Shown: piece after piece, positions 1 through 6,554 of the stretch
Layout: each line of letters opens with the position of its first letter
Position numbering within the stretch: position 1 is the first letter of the stretch
Assembly: GCA_903893955.1 (NCBI GenBank)
Contig: CAITOG010000108.1
Span: 1 to 8,105 of the forward strand
Reading direction: 5' to 3'
Origin: an uncultured Actinomycetes bacterium
GTDB taxonomy: Bacteria; Actinomycetota; Acidimicrobiia; Acidimicrobiales; RAAP-2
DNA length: 8,105 nucleotides
Position numbers and translations under genes: made by a program
The notes under the pieces: generated by a model
Told to the model about the DNA's origin: nothing
Database searches by the model: none
The model's input: the letters and a program-made list of their open reading frames with translations, nothing else

Positions 1-39
1 ATGCCGGGCGTCGACCTGGTCCTGCCGGATCTGACCTTC
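1..39 (+). repeat. rnj (fragment): Misplaced copy of rnj codons 44-56 at the window edge
   Basis: These bases match 506-544, inside the downstream rnj gene, in the same orientation with one difference: G at 18 against A at 523. Read in the rnj frame they encode rnj residues 44-56 (MPGVDLVLPDLTF), and the difference is synonymous (CTG against CTA, Leu49). Similarity stops sharply after base 39, where a serine codon and then TGA follow in that frame and dapA-like coding sequence begins in another frame. The most likely explanation is a chimeric join at a contig end, perhaps with sequence from a related strain. A genuine partial duplication is possible but less likely. Confidence 0.85.
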
Positions 40-41
40 TC

Positions 42-380
42 GTGATGTGCGGTGTCGATGGCCTGACAATTCCACTGCTCGCCGTCGGGGCCGCCGGAGT
101 TATCTCGGTGGCGTCCCACTGGGTGGGAGAGACCTTCGGAGCGATGATCGAGGCGTTCCTCGCTTCGGATCTCACGAGGGCGAAGGAGCTCAACGCGTCC
201 ATGATCCCATCGTTCCGCTACGAGAGCTCCGATCGGTGGCCGAACCCGCTGCCGACCAAGGCGATCCTTCGTTCGATGAGCCTGCCTGTCGGCCAGTGTC
301 GTCTGCCAATGGGCCCAGCAGATGCCGAGCTCGATCAGCGGGCAAGTGAGCTGGCTGCCAGCCTCGGGCTCCTCGGGTGA
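42..380 (+). CDS. dapA: 4-hydroxy-tetrahydrodipicolinate synthase, C-terminal fragment
   Basis: DapA condenses pyruvate with aspartate semialdehyde in the cytoplasm, the first committed step to lysine and diaminopimelate. The 112 residues match the C-terminal third of the family: a 'GVDGLTIPLLAVGAAGVISVAS' type segment (family form SGDD...LP.LA.GA.GVISV) near residues 4-24, then the helical tail with PNPLPTKAIL (about 67-76) and RLPMGP (about 87-92). Full-length DapA is close to 300 residues, so the N-terminal two thirds of the barrel are absent, including the Schiff-base lysine and catalytic tyrosine. The GTG at 42 is only the first start-like codon after the foreign 39-base edge segment; the true gene surely began upstream, so this is a partial gene rather than a natural short protein. 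The stop TGA overlaps the rnj start (GTGA), showing tight coupling. The dapA-rnj pair is conserved in Actinobacteria. Confidence 0.85.
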   Translation: MMCGVDGLTIPLLAVGAAGVISVASHWVGETFGAMIEAFLASDLTRAKELNASMIPSFRYESSDRWPNPLPTKAILRSMSLPVGQCRLPMGPADAELDQRASELAASLGLLG

Positions 381-2041
381 GCGACGCCCCGGTCAGGGTC
401 ATCTTCCTCGGCGGTCTTGGTGAGATCGGCCGCAACTGCGCCTGCATCGAGGTCGAGGGCAGGCTCCTGGTGCTCGACGTCGGCATCATGTTCCCAGAGC
501 CCGACATGCCGGGCGTCGACCTAGTCCTGCCGGATCTGACCTTCCTGCGCGAGAACGCTGACAGGGTCGATGGGATCGTGCTGACCCACGGACATGAGGA
601 TCATGTCGGTGGCCTGTCGTATCTGCTGCGCGATCTCGAGGCGCCGGTCTACGGTGCGCCGCTGACGGTCGGGCTGGCTGCGCACCGGGTGCGAGAGGCC
701 GGGATGGGAAAGCGCGCCGAGTTCATCGAGGTGGCTGACAACGAGACCATCCGGATCGGGCCCTGCGACGTCGAGTTCATCCCCGTCACCCACTCGGTCC
801 CCTCAGCCATGGCGATCGCCTTCCACACCAATCAGGGGATCATCCTGCACTCAGGTGACTTCAAGATCGACCTGAACCCGGTCGACGGTCGTCGTACCGA
901 CCTGTCTCGCATGGGCGAGCTGGCGATGACCAAGGGGATCCGCCTGCTGCTGGCTGACTCGACCAACGCAGAGGAGCCTGGTTTCACCGAGTCCGAGTCC
1001 TCGGTCGGGGTCACACTGCGACGGGTGTTCGCCATGCGACCGGGTCGACGGATCATGGTCGCCTGCTTCGCCTCCCACCTCCACCGGATCCAACAGGTGG
1101 TGGATGCGGCCGAGCTCTCTGGTCGCAAGGTGGCCACGCTTGGTCGATCGATGAAGAACAACGTCGAGCTGGCTCGCCAGCTCGGCATCTTGACGATCCC
1201 GAAGGGGATGCTGATCGACATCACCGAGATCGATCGGCACCCACCAGGGCAGGTGTGCGTCTTGTCGACCGGTTCGCAGGGCGAACCCATGGCAGCCATG
1301 AGCCTGATGGCCTCTGGCCAGTCCAAGTTCGTCTCGCTCGGCCCTGATGACGTCGTCGTGCTCAGCGCCCACCCGATCCCCGGCAACGAGTGGGGGGTTG
1401 GGCGGGTCATCGACAACCTGCACCGTCGTGGCTGCGAGGTCGTCCACTCAGGGCACGAGCCGGTGCACGTCTCTGGCCACGCACGCCGAGGCGAGCTCTC
1501 GACATTGCTGTCGCTGACGAGGCCGGATTGCTTCGTCCCGGTCCATGGCGAGTTCCGCCACCTCAAGCATCACGCAGAGCTGGCGGTGACGATGGGTGTC
1601 GATCCTGCCCAGGTGATCCAAGCCACCGATGGCGACGTCATCCGCCTCGACGGCGATGGGATCACCTTGGAGGCGACGGTCCCTGCTGCCTACCTGTACG
1701 TCGACGGCGCAGCCTCCGACGTCGACCACGGGATCCTTCGTGATCGCCAGACCCTGGCGAGCGAGGGGATGGTCATGGTCGTCGCCTCGGTCGATCTCCA
1801 TGAGCATGAGGTGGTCGCTGGCCCCGAGGTACTGACCCGTGGGTGGGCTGGCAAGACCTCGGAGGAGATCCTGACCACCGAGGCAGCTGACACAGTCCGA
1901 AAGGCGCTCGAGGCAGCACTCGTCGAGGGCAATCATGACGTCGAGGGCCTCAACCGCGTGGCTCGTCGGGCGCTGGGTCGCTACGTGGGGACCAAGACCA
2001 GGCAGAAGCCGATGATCGTCCCGGTCATCGTCGCCACCTGA
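377..2041 (+). CDS. rnj: Ribonuclease J (metallo-beta-lactamase / beta-CASP RNase)
   Basis: RNase J is a cytoplasmic 5'-3' exonuclease and endonuclease acting in mRNA decay and rRNA maturation. The 554-residue protein has the family's usual length (about 550-560 in actinobacteria). The metal site is intact: HGHEDH at 71-76, VTHS at 137-140 (His139), SGDFK at 159-163 (Asp161) and PVHGEFRHL at 388-396 (His390). The beta-CASP part lies around 225-370, with ACFASHLHRIQ (229-239), STGSQGEP (297-304) and SGHA (366-369). The C-terminal RNase J domain ends in the typical RQKPMIVPVIV segment. The GTG start at 377 overlaps the dapA stop by 4 bases; no clear Shine-Dalgarno is visible, so translation is probably coupled to dapA. 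The gene converges with the SIP-family gene, only 13 bases apart, and no strong terminator is visible in the gap. Bases 506-544 recur at the window's left edge. Confidence 0.97.
   Translation: MSDAPVRVIFLGGLGEIGRNCACIEVEGRLLVLDVGIMFPEPDMPGVDLVLPDLTFLRENADRVDGIVLTHGHEDHVGGLSYLLRDLEAPVYGAPLTVGLAAHRVREAGMGKRAEFIEVADNETIRIGPCDVEFIPVTHSVPSAMAIAFHTNQGIILHSGDFKIDLNPVDGRRTDLSRMGELAMTKGIRLLLADSTNAEEPGFTESESSVGVTLRRVFAMRPGRRIMVACFASHLHRIQQVVDAAELSGRKVATLGRSMKNNVELARQLGILTIPKGMLIDITEIDRHPPGQVCVLSTGSQGEPMAAMSLMASGQSKFVSLGPDDVVVLSAHPIPGNEWGVGRVIDNLHRRGCEVVHSGHEPVHVSGHARRGELSTLLSLTRPDCFVPVHGEFRHLKHHAELAVTMGVDPAQVIQATDGDVIRLDGDGITLEATVPAAYLYVDGAASDVDHGILRDRQTLASEGMVMVVASVDLHEHEVVAGPEVLTRGWAGKTSEEILTTEAADTVRKALEAALVEGNHDVEGLNRVARRALGRYVGTKTRQKPMIVPVIVAT
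506..544 (+). repeat. Internal rnj segment duplicated at the window start
   Basis: This is the in-place partner of the 39-base segment at 1-39, encoding rnj residues 44-56 in normal gene context. The two copies differ at one synonymous base (A523 against G18). Flanking bases on the right show no similarity. Confidence 0.85.
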
Positions 2042-2054
2042 CGTCACGGACCCC

Positions 2055-2828
2055 TCAGCTCTTGTCAGGCTCCCCGTGGGCCTGGTTGGCGACACCGAGT
2101 CGCCAGTAGGGCTTGGCCTGGATGGCGCTGTCGGCGATGCCTCGCTCCTTGAGCGCACTCTTGATCGCGGCCACGACGCGCAGCTCACCGCCGACGTAGA
2201 CCGCACCCTCGTCCTCGGGCAGCTCGAGCGCCCCGAGACCGGCGAGGAGGCCGGCGGGGTCATCGCCGGCTCGTCCTGATCGGCCGATGAACAACGCGGT
2301 AACGCCGATGCTCTCGTCGAGTGCTGGGGTGATCTCATCGGCAGGATCTTCGAGCTCGAAGACGAACAGTGCCTGCCCTGGGGGCTCGATGGCGCCGGCC
2401 ATCGCGTAGGCAGCCGACAGGAACGACGTGTCGCCGATGAAGAGATGCCAATCGGCGAGCTGGTCGAGCACGACCTTGCCTCTCGGGCCGAGCGCCTCGA
2501 TGGTGCTCCCCAGGGGAGCGCCAGCGGCCCATCTCGAGCCTGGGCCACCCGCGGTCGAGTCGATCCACAGCACGAGCTCGCCACGCTCGGGATCGACCGA
2601 TCGCATGGTGTAGCGCCGCCGGAACGAACCGTCCCCGCCCACGACAGGCACAGCGAGCATGAGATCGTTGCCCGGTTGCCCGGCAAGATCTTTGACCTCG
2701 CCAGAGAGCACGACCTCGATCAACGAGGGGCTCAGCTGGCGTCGACCGCTGAGCACGAGCTCGGTCGCGGTCACGCCCTCAAGGCGGGCCAGCAGGCTCG
2801 AGGTGTCGGTGGGTCGTGGCTCGCTCAC
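2055..2828 (-). CDS. Siderophore-interacting protein (SIP) family FAD-dependent reductase-like protein
   Basis: This 257-residue protein fits the SIP/ViuB family, cytoplasmic flavoproteins that usually reduce ferric siderophores to release iron. Visible landmarks, in order: the FAD-binding motif RRRYT at 70-74, GPGSRWA at 95-101 and GPRG at 114-117 (closely like the family's GPASRWA...GPRG), then a C-terminal NAD(P)H-type domain with DWHLFIGDTS (126-135, family DWYLLAGDET), YVGGE (211-215, family W.AGE) and the terminal YWR at 241-243. The start is GTG, with GGAG six bases upstream. The gene lies alone on the minus strand between rnj and ftsK, diverging from ftsK and converging with rnj. No siderophore biosynthesis or uptake gene is in view, so an iron role is inferred from family only. 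The usual GDETALPA reads GDTSFLSA here, so cofactor or substrate preference may differ. Confidence 0.82.
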   Translation of the reverse strand: MSEPRPTDTSSLLARLEGVTATELVLSGRRQLSPSLIEVVLSGEVKDLAGQPGNDLMLAVPVVGGDGSFRRRYTMRSVDPERGELVLWIDSTAGGPGSRWAAGAPLGSTIEALGPRGKVVLDQLADWHLFIGDTSFLSAAYAMAGAIEPPGQALFVFELEDPADEITPALDESIGVTALFIGRSGRAGDDPAGLLAGLGALELPEDEGAVYVGGELRVVAAIKSALKERGIADSAIQAKPYWRLGVANQAHGEPDKS

Positions 2829-2834
2829 GGGTCG

Positions 2835-2838
2835 CTCC
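2835..2838 (-). promoter_or_regulatory. Shine-Dalgarno of the SIP-family gene
   Basis: On the minus strand GGAG stands six bases before the GTG at 2828-2826. This supports that GTG as the start and contrasts with ftsK, thrB and miaB, which lack a well-placed ribosome binding site. Confidence 0.6.
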
Positions 2839-2866
2839 GATCAAGGGGGTGGCGGTCGAGTGGTCC

Positions 2867-2872
2867 ACCGTA
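2867..2872 (-). promoter_or_regulatory. Possible -10 element for the SIP-family gene
   Basis: On the minus strand this reads TACGGT, which fits the actinobacterial TAnnnT -10 pattern. It would give a 5' leader of roughly 30 bases that includes the GGAG ribosome binding site. No convincing -35 hexamer is seen 16-18 bases upstream, so this is tentative. Confidence 0.3.
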
Positions 2873-2910
2873 TCGGCTGGGGCGTCCCCCGATTGCGCCG
2901 GAGCGGGGGC

Positions 2911-2916
2911 TAGTTT
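2911..2916 (+). promoter_or_regulatory. Putative -10 element for ftsK (leaderless or near-leaderless)
   Basis: TAGTTT fits the TAnnnT consensus and lies nine bases before the ftsK GTG, so transcription would begin only a few bases before, or at, the start codon. GAAGGA at 2918-2923 is purine rich but only two bases from the start, too close for a normal Shine-Dalgarno. The TAG is also an in-frame stop, so the start cannot lie further upstream. A 6-bp GC inverted repeat (2886-2891 with 2904-2909) lies just upstream. Confidence 0.45.
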
Positions 2917-2925
2917 CGAAGGATC

Positions 2926-5310
2926 GTGGCACAGTCGCGCTCAAAGCACGCCAAGAAGAAGCCAGCAACGAAGACGGCGCCGAGCAGCAGGGCCGCGCCC
3001 AGTGCCGGTTCCCCAGGGGTCCTTGCAGGCCACGGCATCGACCTTGTGGCGGTGGGGCTCGGGACCGCCGCAGTGCTCGTTGCGCTGGCGGTCTGGTTCA
3101 ACGCCCTCGGACCTGTCGGGCGCCTCGTCAACGAGCTGCTCGGGTCGTTGATCGGGACGGTCCGCTTCCTGGTGCCGGTCCTGTTGGCCGCAGCAGTCGT
3201 GGTCCTGGTCGTCAATCGAGATGAGGCCGAGACCCGGCGATTGAGCATCGGTGGCGGTCTCGGCGTCCTTGCGCTGGCGGGACTCGCTGGGCTGACTGGT
3301 GGCGATCCATCGCTGTCCGCCTCGCAGCACGATCTGCGCCATGCCGGTGGCTACCTTGGCGCACTCATCGGCCACTCCCTGGCGGCGGCCTTGGGCAGCG
3401 TCGGCGCAGCCGTCATCTTGTTCGCAGTCCTCGTGCTCGCGTCGATCATCGCCACAGGGGTGCCGCTCAGGACCGCAGTGCCGTTCCTCGGGAACGGGGC
3501 CCGCAAGTTCGGCGGGCTCGTCGCTGCGTGGTGGGCCGGTGGCTCGCTGCGTCGCAAGGCTGCTGGCGATGCGGCCGCCCACGAACGGCGCACACCGCCC
3601 GAGCCGAACACTGTCGACGACTCGACCGAGCACGCCCCGCCGATGGAGCCACCGACACCTGAGGTGGCGCTCGTTCCCGACGAGGTCCCGCCGACGATCG
3701 CCGAGCCCACGCCGGCCAAGCGGAGCAAGCGGCCGGCCAAGACGGTGCCGGTGGCTGCAGGGTCTTGGTCGTTGCCGCCGTCAGAGCTGTTGGCGAGGAC
3801 CAAGGCGACTCGGCATGACCAGGGAGCGGTCGACGCCGCCGGCGAGGAGCTCGTCGCAGCACTCGAGGCCCATGGGGTCGCCACCACCCTGGTGGGATGC
3901 ACCGTGGGTCCGACGGTGACCCGCTATGAGCTCGAGCTTGGTGCGGGCGTCAAGGTGGCTCGCCTCACCAGCCTCTCGAAGGACATCGCCTATGCCATGG
4001 CGTCACCCGATGTCCGGATCCTGGCACCGATCCCTGGTCGCTCCGCGATCGGCGTCGAGGTGCCGAACCGCCAGCGACAGCTGGTGACCGTCGGCGACCT
4101 GTTGGCGAGCGAGGAGGCAGTCGAGGCGACGCACCCGCTCACCGTGGCGCTTGGTCGAGACATCGCCGGTCGGACAGTGATGCAGAACCTCGCCGAGTTC
4201 CCGCACGTGCTGATCTCCGGTGCGACGGGTGCCGGAAAGAGCTCGGCGATCAACTCGTTGATCACGTCGCTGTTGATGCGAACGACGCCCGACCAGGTCA
4301 AGATGATCCTGGTCGACCCCAAGCGAGTCGAGCTCGGGCAGTACAACGATCTCCCGCACCTCCTCACGCCTGTGGTGGTCGATCCGAAGAAGGCTGCGAA
4401 CGCGCTGGCCTGGGCGGTCAAGGAGATGGAGCGCCGTTACGACATCCTGGCTGAGCAGGGCGTGCGCGACATCACCAGCTATCACGAAGCACTTGCCGCG
4501 GGGACGCTCCAGCACGTGGGTCCGCCTGATGATGCCGCAGCGATCGAGTTGATCGCCCGAAAGGCGAAGGCGACCGCAGCGGGGGAGCCGTTCGACGCCG
4601 AGGCCGACGCAGCACTCGTCCAAGACGGCGACGAGTTCGATCCGCTGCCGTTCATCGTGGTGGTGGTCGATGAGCTCAACGACCTCATGATGGTGGCGGC
4701 ACGTGACGTCGAGGAGTCGGTCGTGCGCATCGCGCAGATGGCACGTGCCGTCGGCATCCACCTTGTGCTCGCGACGCAGCGTCCGTCGGTCGACGTGATC
4801 ACTGGTGTCATCAAGGCCAATGTGCCGAGCCGCATGGCCTTCTCGGTCTCCTCGCTCGCCGACAGCCGAGTGATCCTCGACCAGCCGGGAGCCGAGCGCT
4901 TGGTCGGCAAGGGCGACATGCTCCTCCTGACCGCCTCGTCGAACGTCGCTCGACGGATCCAGGCCCCGTGGGTCTCTGAGGAGGAGGTCCGTGACGTCGT
5001 GGCCTTCTGGCGAGCGCAGGGTGGCCGGACCGAGCTCGCCGTCGGCCTCGGCGAGGTTGAGAGCTTCGAGGGTTCGAGGACCTCGGTCGCCGGTGATGAC
5101 GACGATGAGCTGCTTGCGCAGGCACGAGACATCGTGATCCGCAGCCAGCTCGGCTCGACATCGATGTTGCAGCGCAAGCTGCGAGTTGGGTTTGCCCGAG
5201 CGGGCAGGCTGATGGATCTGCTCGAGCAACAGGGCGTGGTCGGACCGTCGACCGGCTCGAAAGCTCGGGCAGTCCTGATCTCGGTCGACGAGATCGACGC
5301 GCCGAGCTGA
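2926..5310 (+). CDS. ftsK: DNA translocase FtsK (FtsK/SpoIIIE family)
   Basis: FtsK is a septum-located hexameric ATPase that pumps DNA to finish chromosome segregation and help dimer resolution. The 794-residue protein has a basic N-terminus, about four membrane segments (near 39-60, 78-97, 107-124 and 157-179), a charged, proline-rich linker (about 205-290), the alpha/beta motor and a C-terminal gamma winged helix (about 726-787, with STSMLQRKLRVG...ARAGRLMDLLE) that reads polar DNA motifs. In the motor, Walker A is GATGAGKS at 432-439 and Walker B is IVVVVDELND at 577-586 (family usually DELAD); LATQRPSVDVITGVIKANVPSR follows. Compared with mycobacterial FtsK as I recall it, about 30 extra residues lie around 530-570, between the SYHEALAAG segment and Walker B. 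The GTG start at 2926 is the first after an in-frame stop at 2911. The S11 peptidase gene follows after 7 bases, probably in the same operon. Confidence 0.97.
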   Translation: MAQSRSKHAKKKPATKTAPSSRAAPSAGSPGVLAGHGIDLVAVGLGTAAVLVALAVWFNALGPVGRLVNELLGSLIGTVRFLVPVLLAAAVVVLVVNRDEAETRRLSIGGGLGVLALAGLAGLTGGDPSLSASQHDLRHAGGYLGALIGHSLAAALGSVGAAVILFAVLVLASIIATGVPLRTAVPFLGNGARKFGGLVAAWWAGGSLRRKAAGDAAAHERRTPPEPNTVDDSTEHAPPMEPPTPEVALVPDEVPPTIAEPTPAKRSKRPAKTVPVAAGSWSLPPSELLARTKATRHDQGAVDAAGEELVAALEAHGVATTLVGCTVGPTVTRYELELGAGVKVARLTSLSKDIAYAMASPDVRILAPIPGRSAIGVEVPNRQRQLVTVGDLLASEEAVEATHPLTVALGRDIAGRTVMQNLAEFPHVLISGATGAGKSSAINSLITSLLMRTTPDQVKMILVDPKRVELGQYNDLPHLLTPVVVDPKKAANALAWAVKEMERRYDILAEQGVRDITSYHEALAAGTLQHVGPPDDAAAIELIARKAKATAAGEPFDAEADAALVQDGDEFDPLPFIVVVVDELNDLMMVAARDVEESVVRIAQMARAVGIHLVLATQRPSVDVITGVIKANVPSRMAFSVSSLADSRVILDQPGAERLVGKGDMLLLTASSNVARRIQAPWVSEEEVRDVVAFWRAQGGRTELAVGLGEVESFEGSRTSVAGDDDDELLAQARDIVIRSQLGSTSMLQRKLRVGFARAGRLMDLLEQQGVVGPSTGSKARAVLISVDEIDAPS

Positions 5311-5313
5311 GGG
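5309..5313 (+). promoter_or_regulatory. Shine-Dalgarno of the S11 peptidase gene
   Basis: GAGGG overlaps the ftsK stop codon and lies four bases before the GTG at 5318. This supports that start and suggests translational coupling to ftsK. Confidence 0.55.
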
Positions 5314-5317
5314 CGAC

Positions 5318-6550
5318 GTGGCCGTCCATCGAAGAGCGAGGCGGTGGTGGCGACATCCAGCGACGCTCGCCGTCGTGCTCGCAGTGGTCGTGGCCGCCCT
5401 CGTCATCTTGAGCCTCGTCGTCGTGGTTAAGGTCGGACCGCCGCTGCGAGCCACCGCACAGCCTCTGGTGGCAAGCCACCTGGTCATCGCCGAGCCACCG
5501 TCGATCGTCTGGCCGACTGTCGGCGAGGGGGCTGTCTCGGTGCCGTCCTCTGCGGTGCTTCGACACTCACCGCGCCAGGCTCCGGTGCCGATCGGCAGCG
5601 TGGCCAAGGTAATGGTGGCTCTCCAGATCCTCGCCGACCACCCGCTCGAGGCAGGCCAGGACGGACCCAGCGTCACGGTGAGCGCCGCTGACGTCGCCGC
5701 GTGGCGAGCGGAGCTCTTGAGCGACCAGTCGAATGTGTCGATCGCAGTCGGTGAGACCCTGACCGAGCGGCAGCTGCTCGAAGGACTGTTGGTCCACTCG
5801 GGCAATGACTACGCGCAGATCCTCGCCGAGCTCGATGCAGCCTCTGTCGATGCCTTCGTGGCGAAGCTCAATGCACGTGCCGCTGCGATGGGCCTCGTGG
5901 CCACCCACTACGCCGATGCGTCGGGCTTCGATCCGGCCACGGTCTCGACCCCGGCTGAGCAGCTTGTCGTCGCTGCCGCTGCGATGAAGGACCCGACCTT
6001 CGCCTCCATCGTCAAGATGACCCACGTCACCCTTCCCGTCGCCGGCACGGTCTCGACCTACACACCGCTTGACGGCACCAACTCGGTGGTCGGGGTCAAG
6101 TCGGGCCTGACGACCGAGGCGGCAGGCTGCGACGTGCTCGCGCTTGAAGCTCAAGTCCAAGGACACCTCGTGCTTATCCTCTCGGCGGTGACGGGCCAGC
6201 AGGGCGCTGATCGACTGGGAGCCGCAGGCCTCGCTGCACTCGACCTCGCTCGCCAGGCCGCACACGGCTTCACGCGCCAGGTGATAGCGACCCCACGCGC
6301 ACCGGTGGCGCAGCTCGGCTGGGGTCATGGGACGACGCCCCTCGTCATCCGTCATGAGCTGACCTTGCCGGTTTGGCCGCGGCGACAGGTGCTGATCGAA
6401 GTCCGCCTGCGTCGACCGATCACCTCCACCGTCCACGCAGGCGATCAGGTGGGCTGGCTCGTCGCCCGAGCAGGCGGCGTGGAGGTCAGCGAGCCCATGT
6501 ACGCCGGCTCGACCTTGTCGCCGCCCACCCTCTTTGAACGCGTAGTGTGA
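5318..6550 (+). CDS. Membrane-anchored D-alanyl-D-alanine carboxypeptidase-like protein (peptidase S11, PBP5-like)
   Basis: S11 enzymes remove the terminal D-alanine from peptidoglycan stem peptides outside the membrane, limiting cross-linking. All three penicillin-binding motifs are present: SVAK at 94-97 (SxxK, nucleophile Ser94), SGN at 161-163 in HSGNDYAQ, and KSG at 261-263 in VVGVKSGLT (family KTG). Residues 1-14 are basic and 15-39 form one hydrophobic segment, most likely an uncleaved N-terminal anchor or a signal peptide. Residues about 310-410 look like the beta-rich C-terminal domain of PBP5-like proteins, but I see no clear C-terminal amphipathic anchor helix. The 410-residue length is normal for the family. 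The gene starts 7 bases after ftsK, a link with septal wall growth that is suggestive only. Its stop codon overlaps the thrB promoter-like element. A beta-lactamase is unlikely given the SGN and KSG motifs and the C-terminal domain. Confidence 0.9.
   Translation: MAVHRRARRWWRHPATLAVVLAVVVAALVILSLVVVVKVGPPLRATAQPLVASHLVIAEPPSIVWPTVGEGAVSVPSSAVLRHSPRQAPVPIGSVAKVMVALQILADHPLEAGQDGPSVTVSAADVAAWRAELLSDQSNVSIAVGETLTERQLLEGLLVHSGNDYAQILAELDAASVDAFVAKLNARAAAMGLVATHYADASGFDPATVSTPAEQLVVAAAAMKDPTFASIVKMTHVTLPVAGTVSTYTPLDGTNSVVGVKSGLTTEAAGCDVLALEAQVQGHLVLILSAVTGQQGADRLGAAGLAALDLARQAAHGFTRQVIATPRAPVAQLGWGHGTTPLVIRHELTLPVWPRRQVLIEVRLRRPITSTVHAGDQVGWLVARAGGVEVSEPMYAGSTLSPPTLFERVV
6543..6548 (+). promoter_or_regulatory. 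Putative -10 element for leaderless thrB
   Basis: TAGTGT fits TAnnnT and lies six bases before the thrB GTG, overlapping the last codons of the upstream peptidase gene. There is no Shine-Dalgarno in the short gap. The TAG is an in-frame stop for thrB, so no earlier start is possible. The nearest TTG-type -35 (TTGTCG at 6515-6520) is 22 bases away, which is too far. Confidence 0.4.
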
Positions 6551-6554
6551 TCGC

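Noticed and set aside
42..380. A natural 112-residue stand-alone DapA-like protein
   Set aside because: The family's catalytic lysine and tyrosine lie in the missing part and the start codon immediately follows the misplaced rnj segment, so a truncated full-length gene is far more likely.
2037..2069. Inverted repeat CCTGAC...GTCAGG around the convergent rnj/SIP gene ends as a terminator
   Set aside because: The stem is only six base pairs with a 21-base loop and there is no T-run; too weak to call a terminator.
1448..2686. 412-codon minus-strand frame spanning the rnj end and the SIP-family gene
   Set aside because: It overlaps both genes in another frame and its product is Arg/Ser-rich without any domain. 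The SIP frame in the same region has clear motifs.
2445..3224. 259-codon plus-strand frame across the SIP gene, the intergenic region and the ftsK start
   Set aside because: It overlaps the supported starts of both genes and has no family resemblance.
4003..5805. 600-codon open frame on the minus strand opposite ftsK
   Set aside because: It lies antisense to the clearly conserved FtsK protein, its product has no recognisable domain, and long antisense frames are expected in GC-rich DNA with strong third-position bias.
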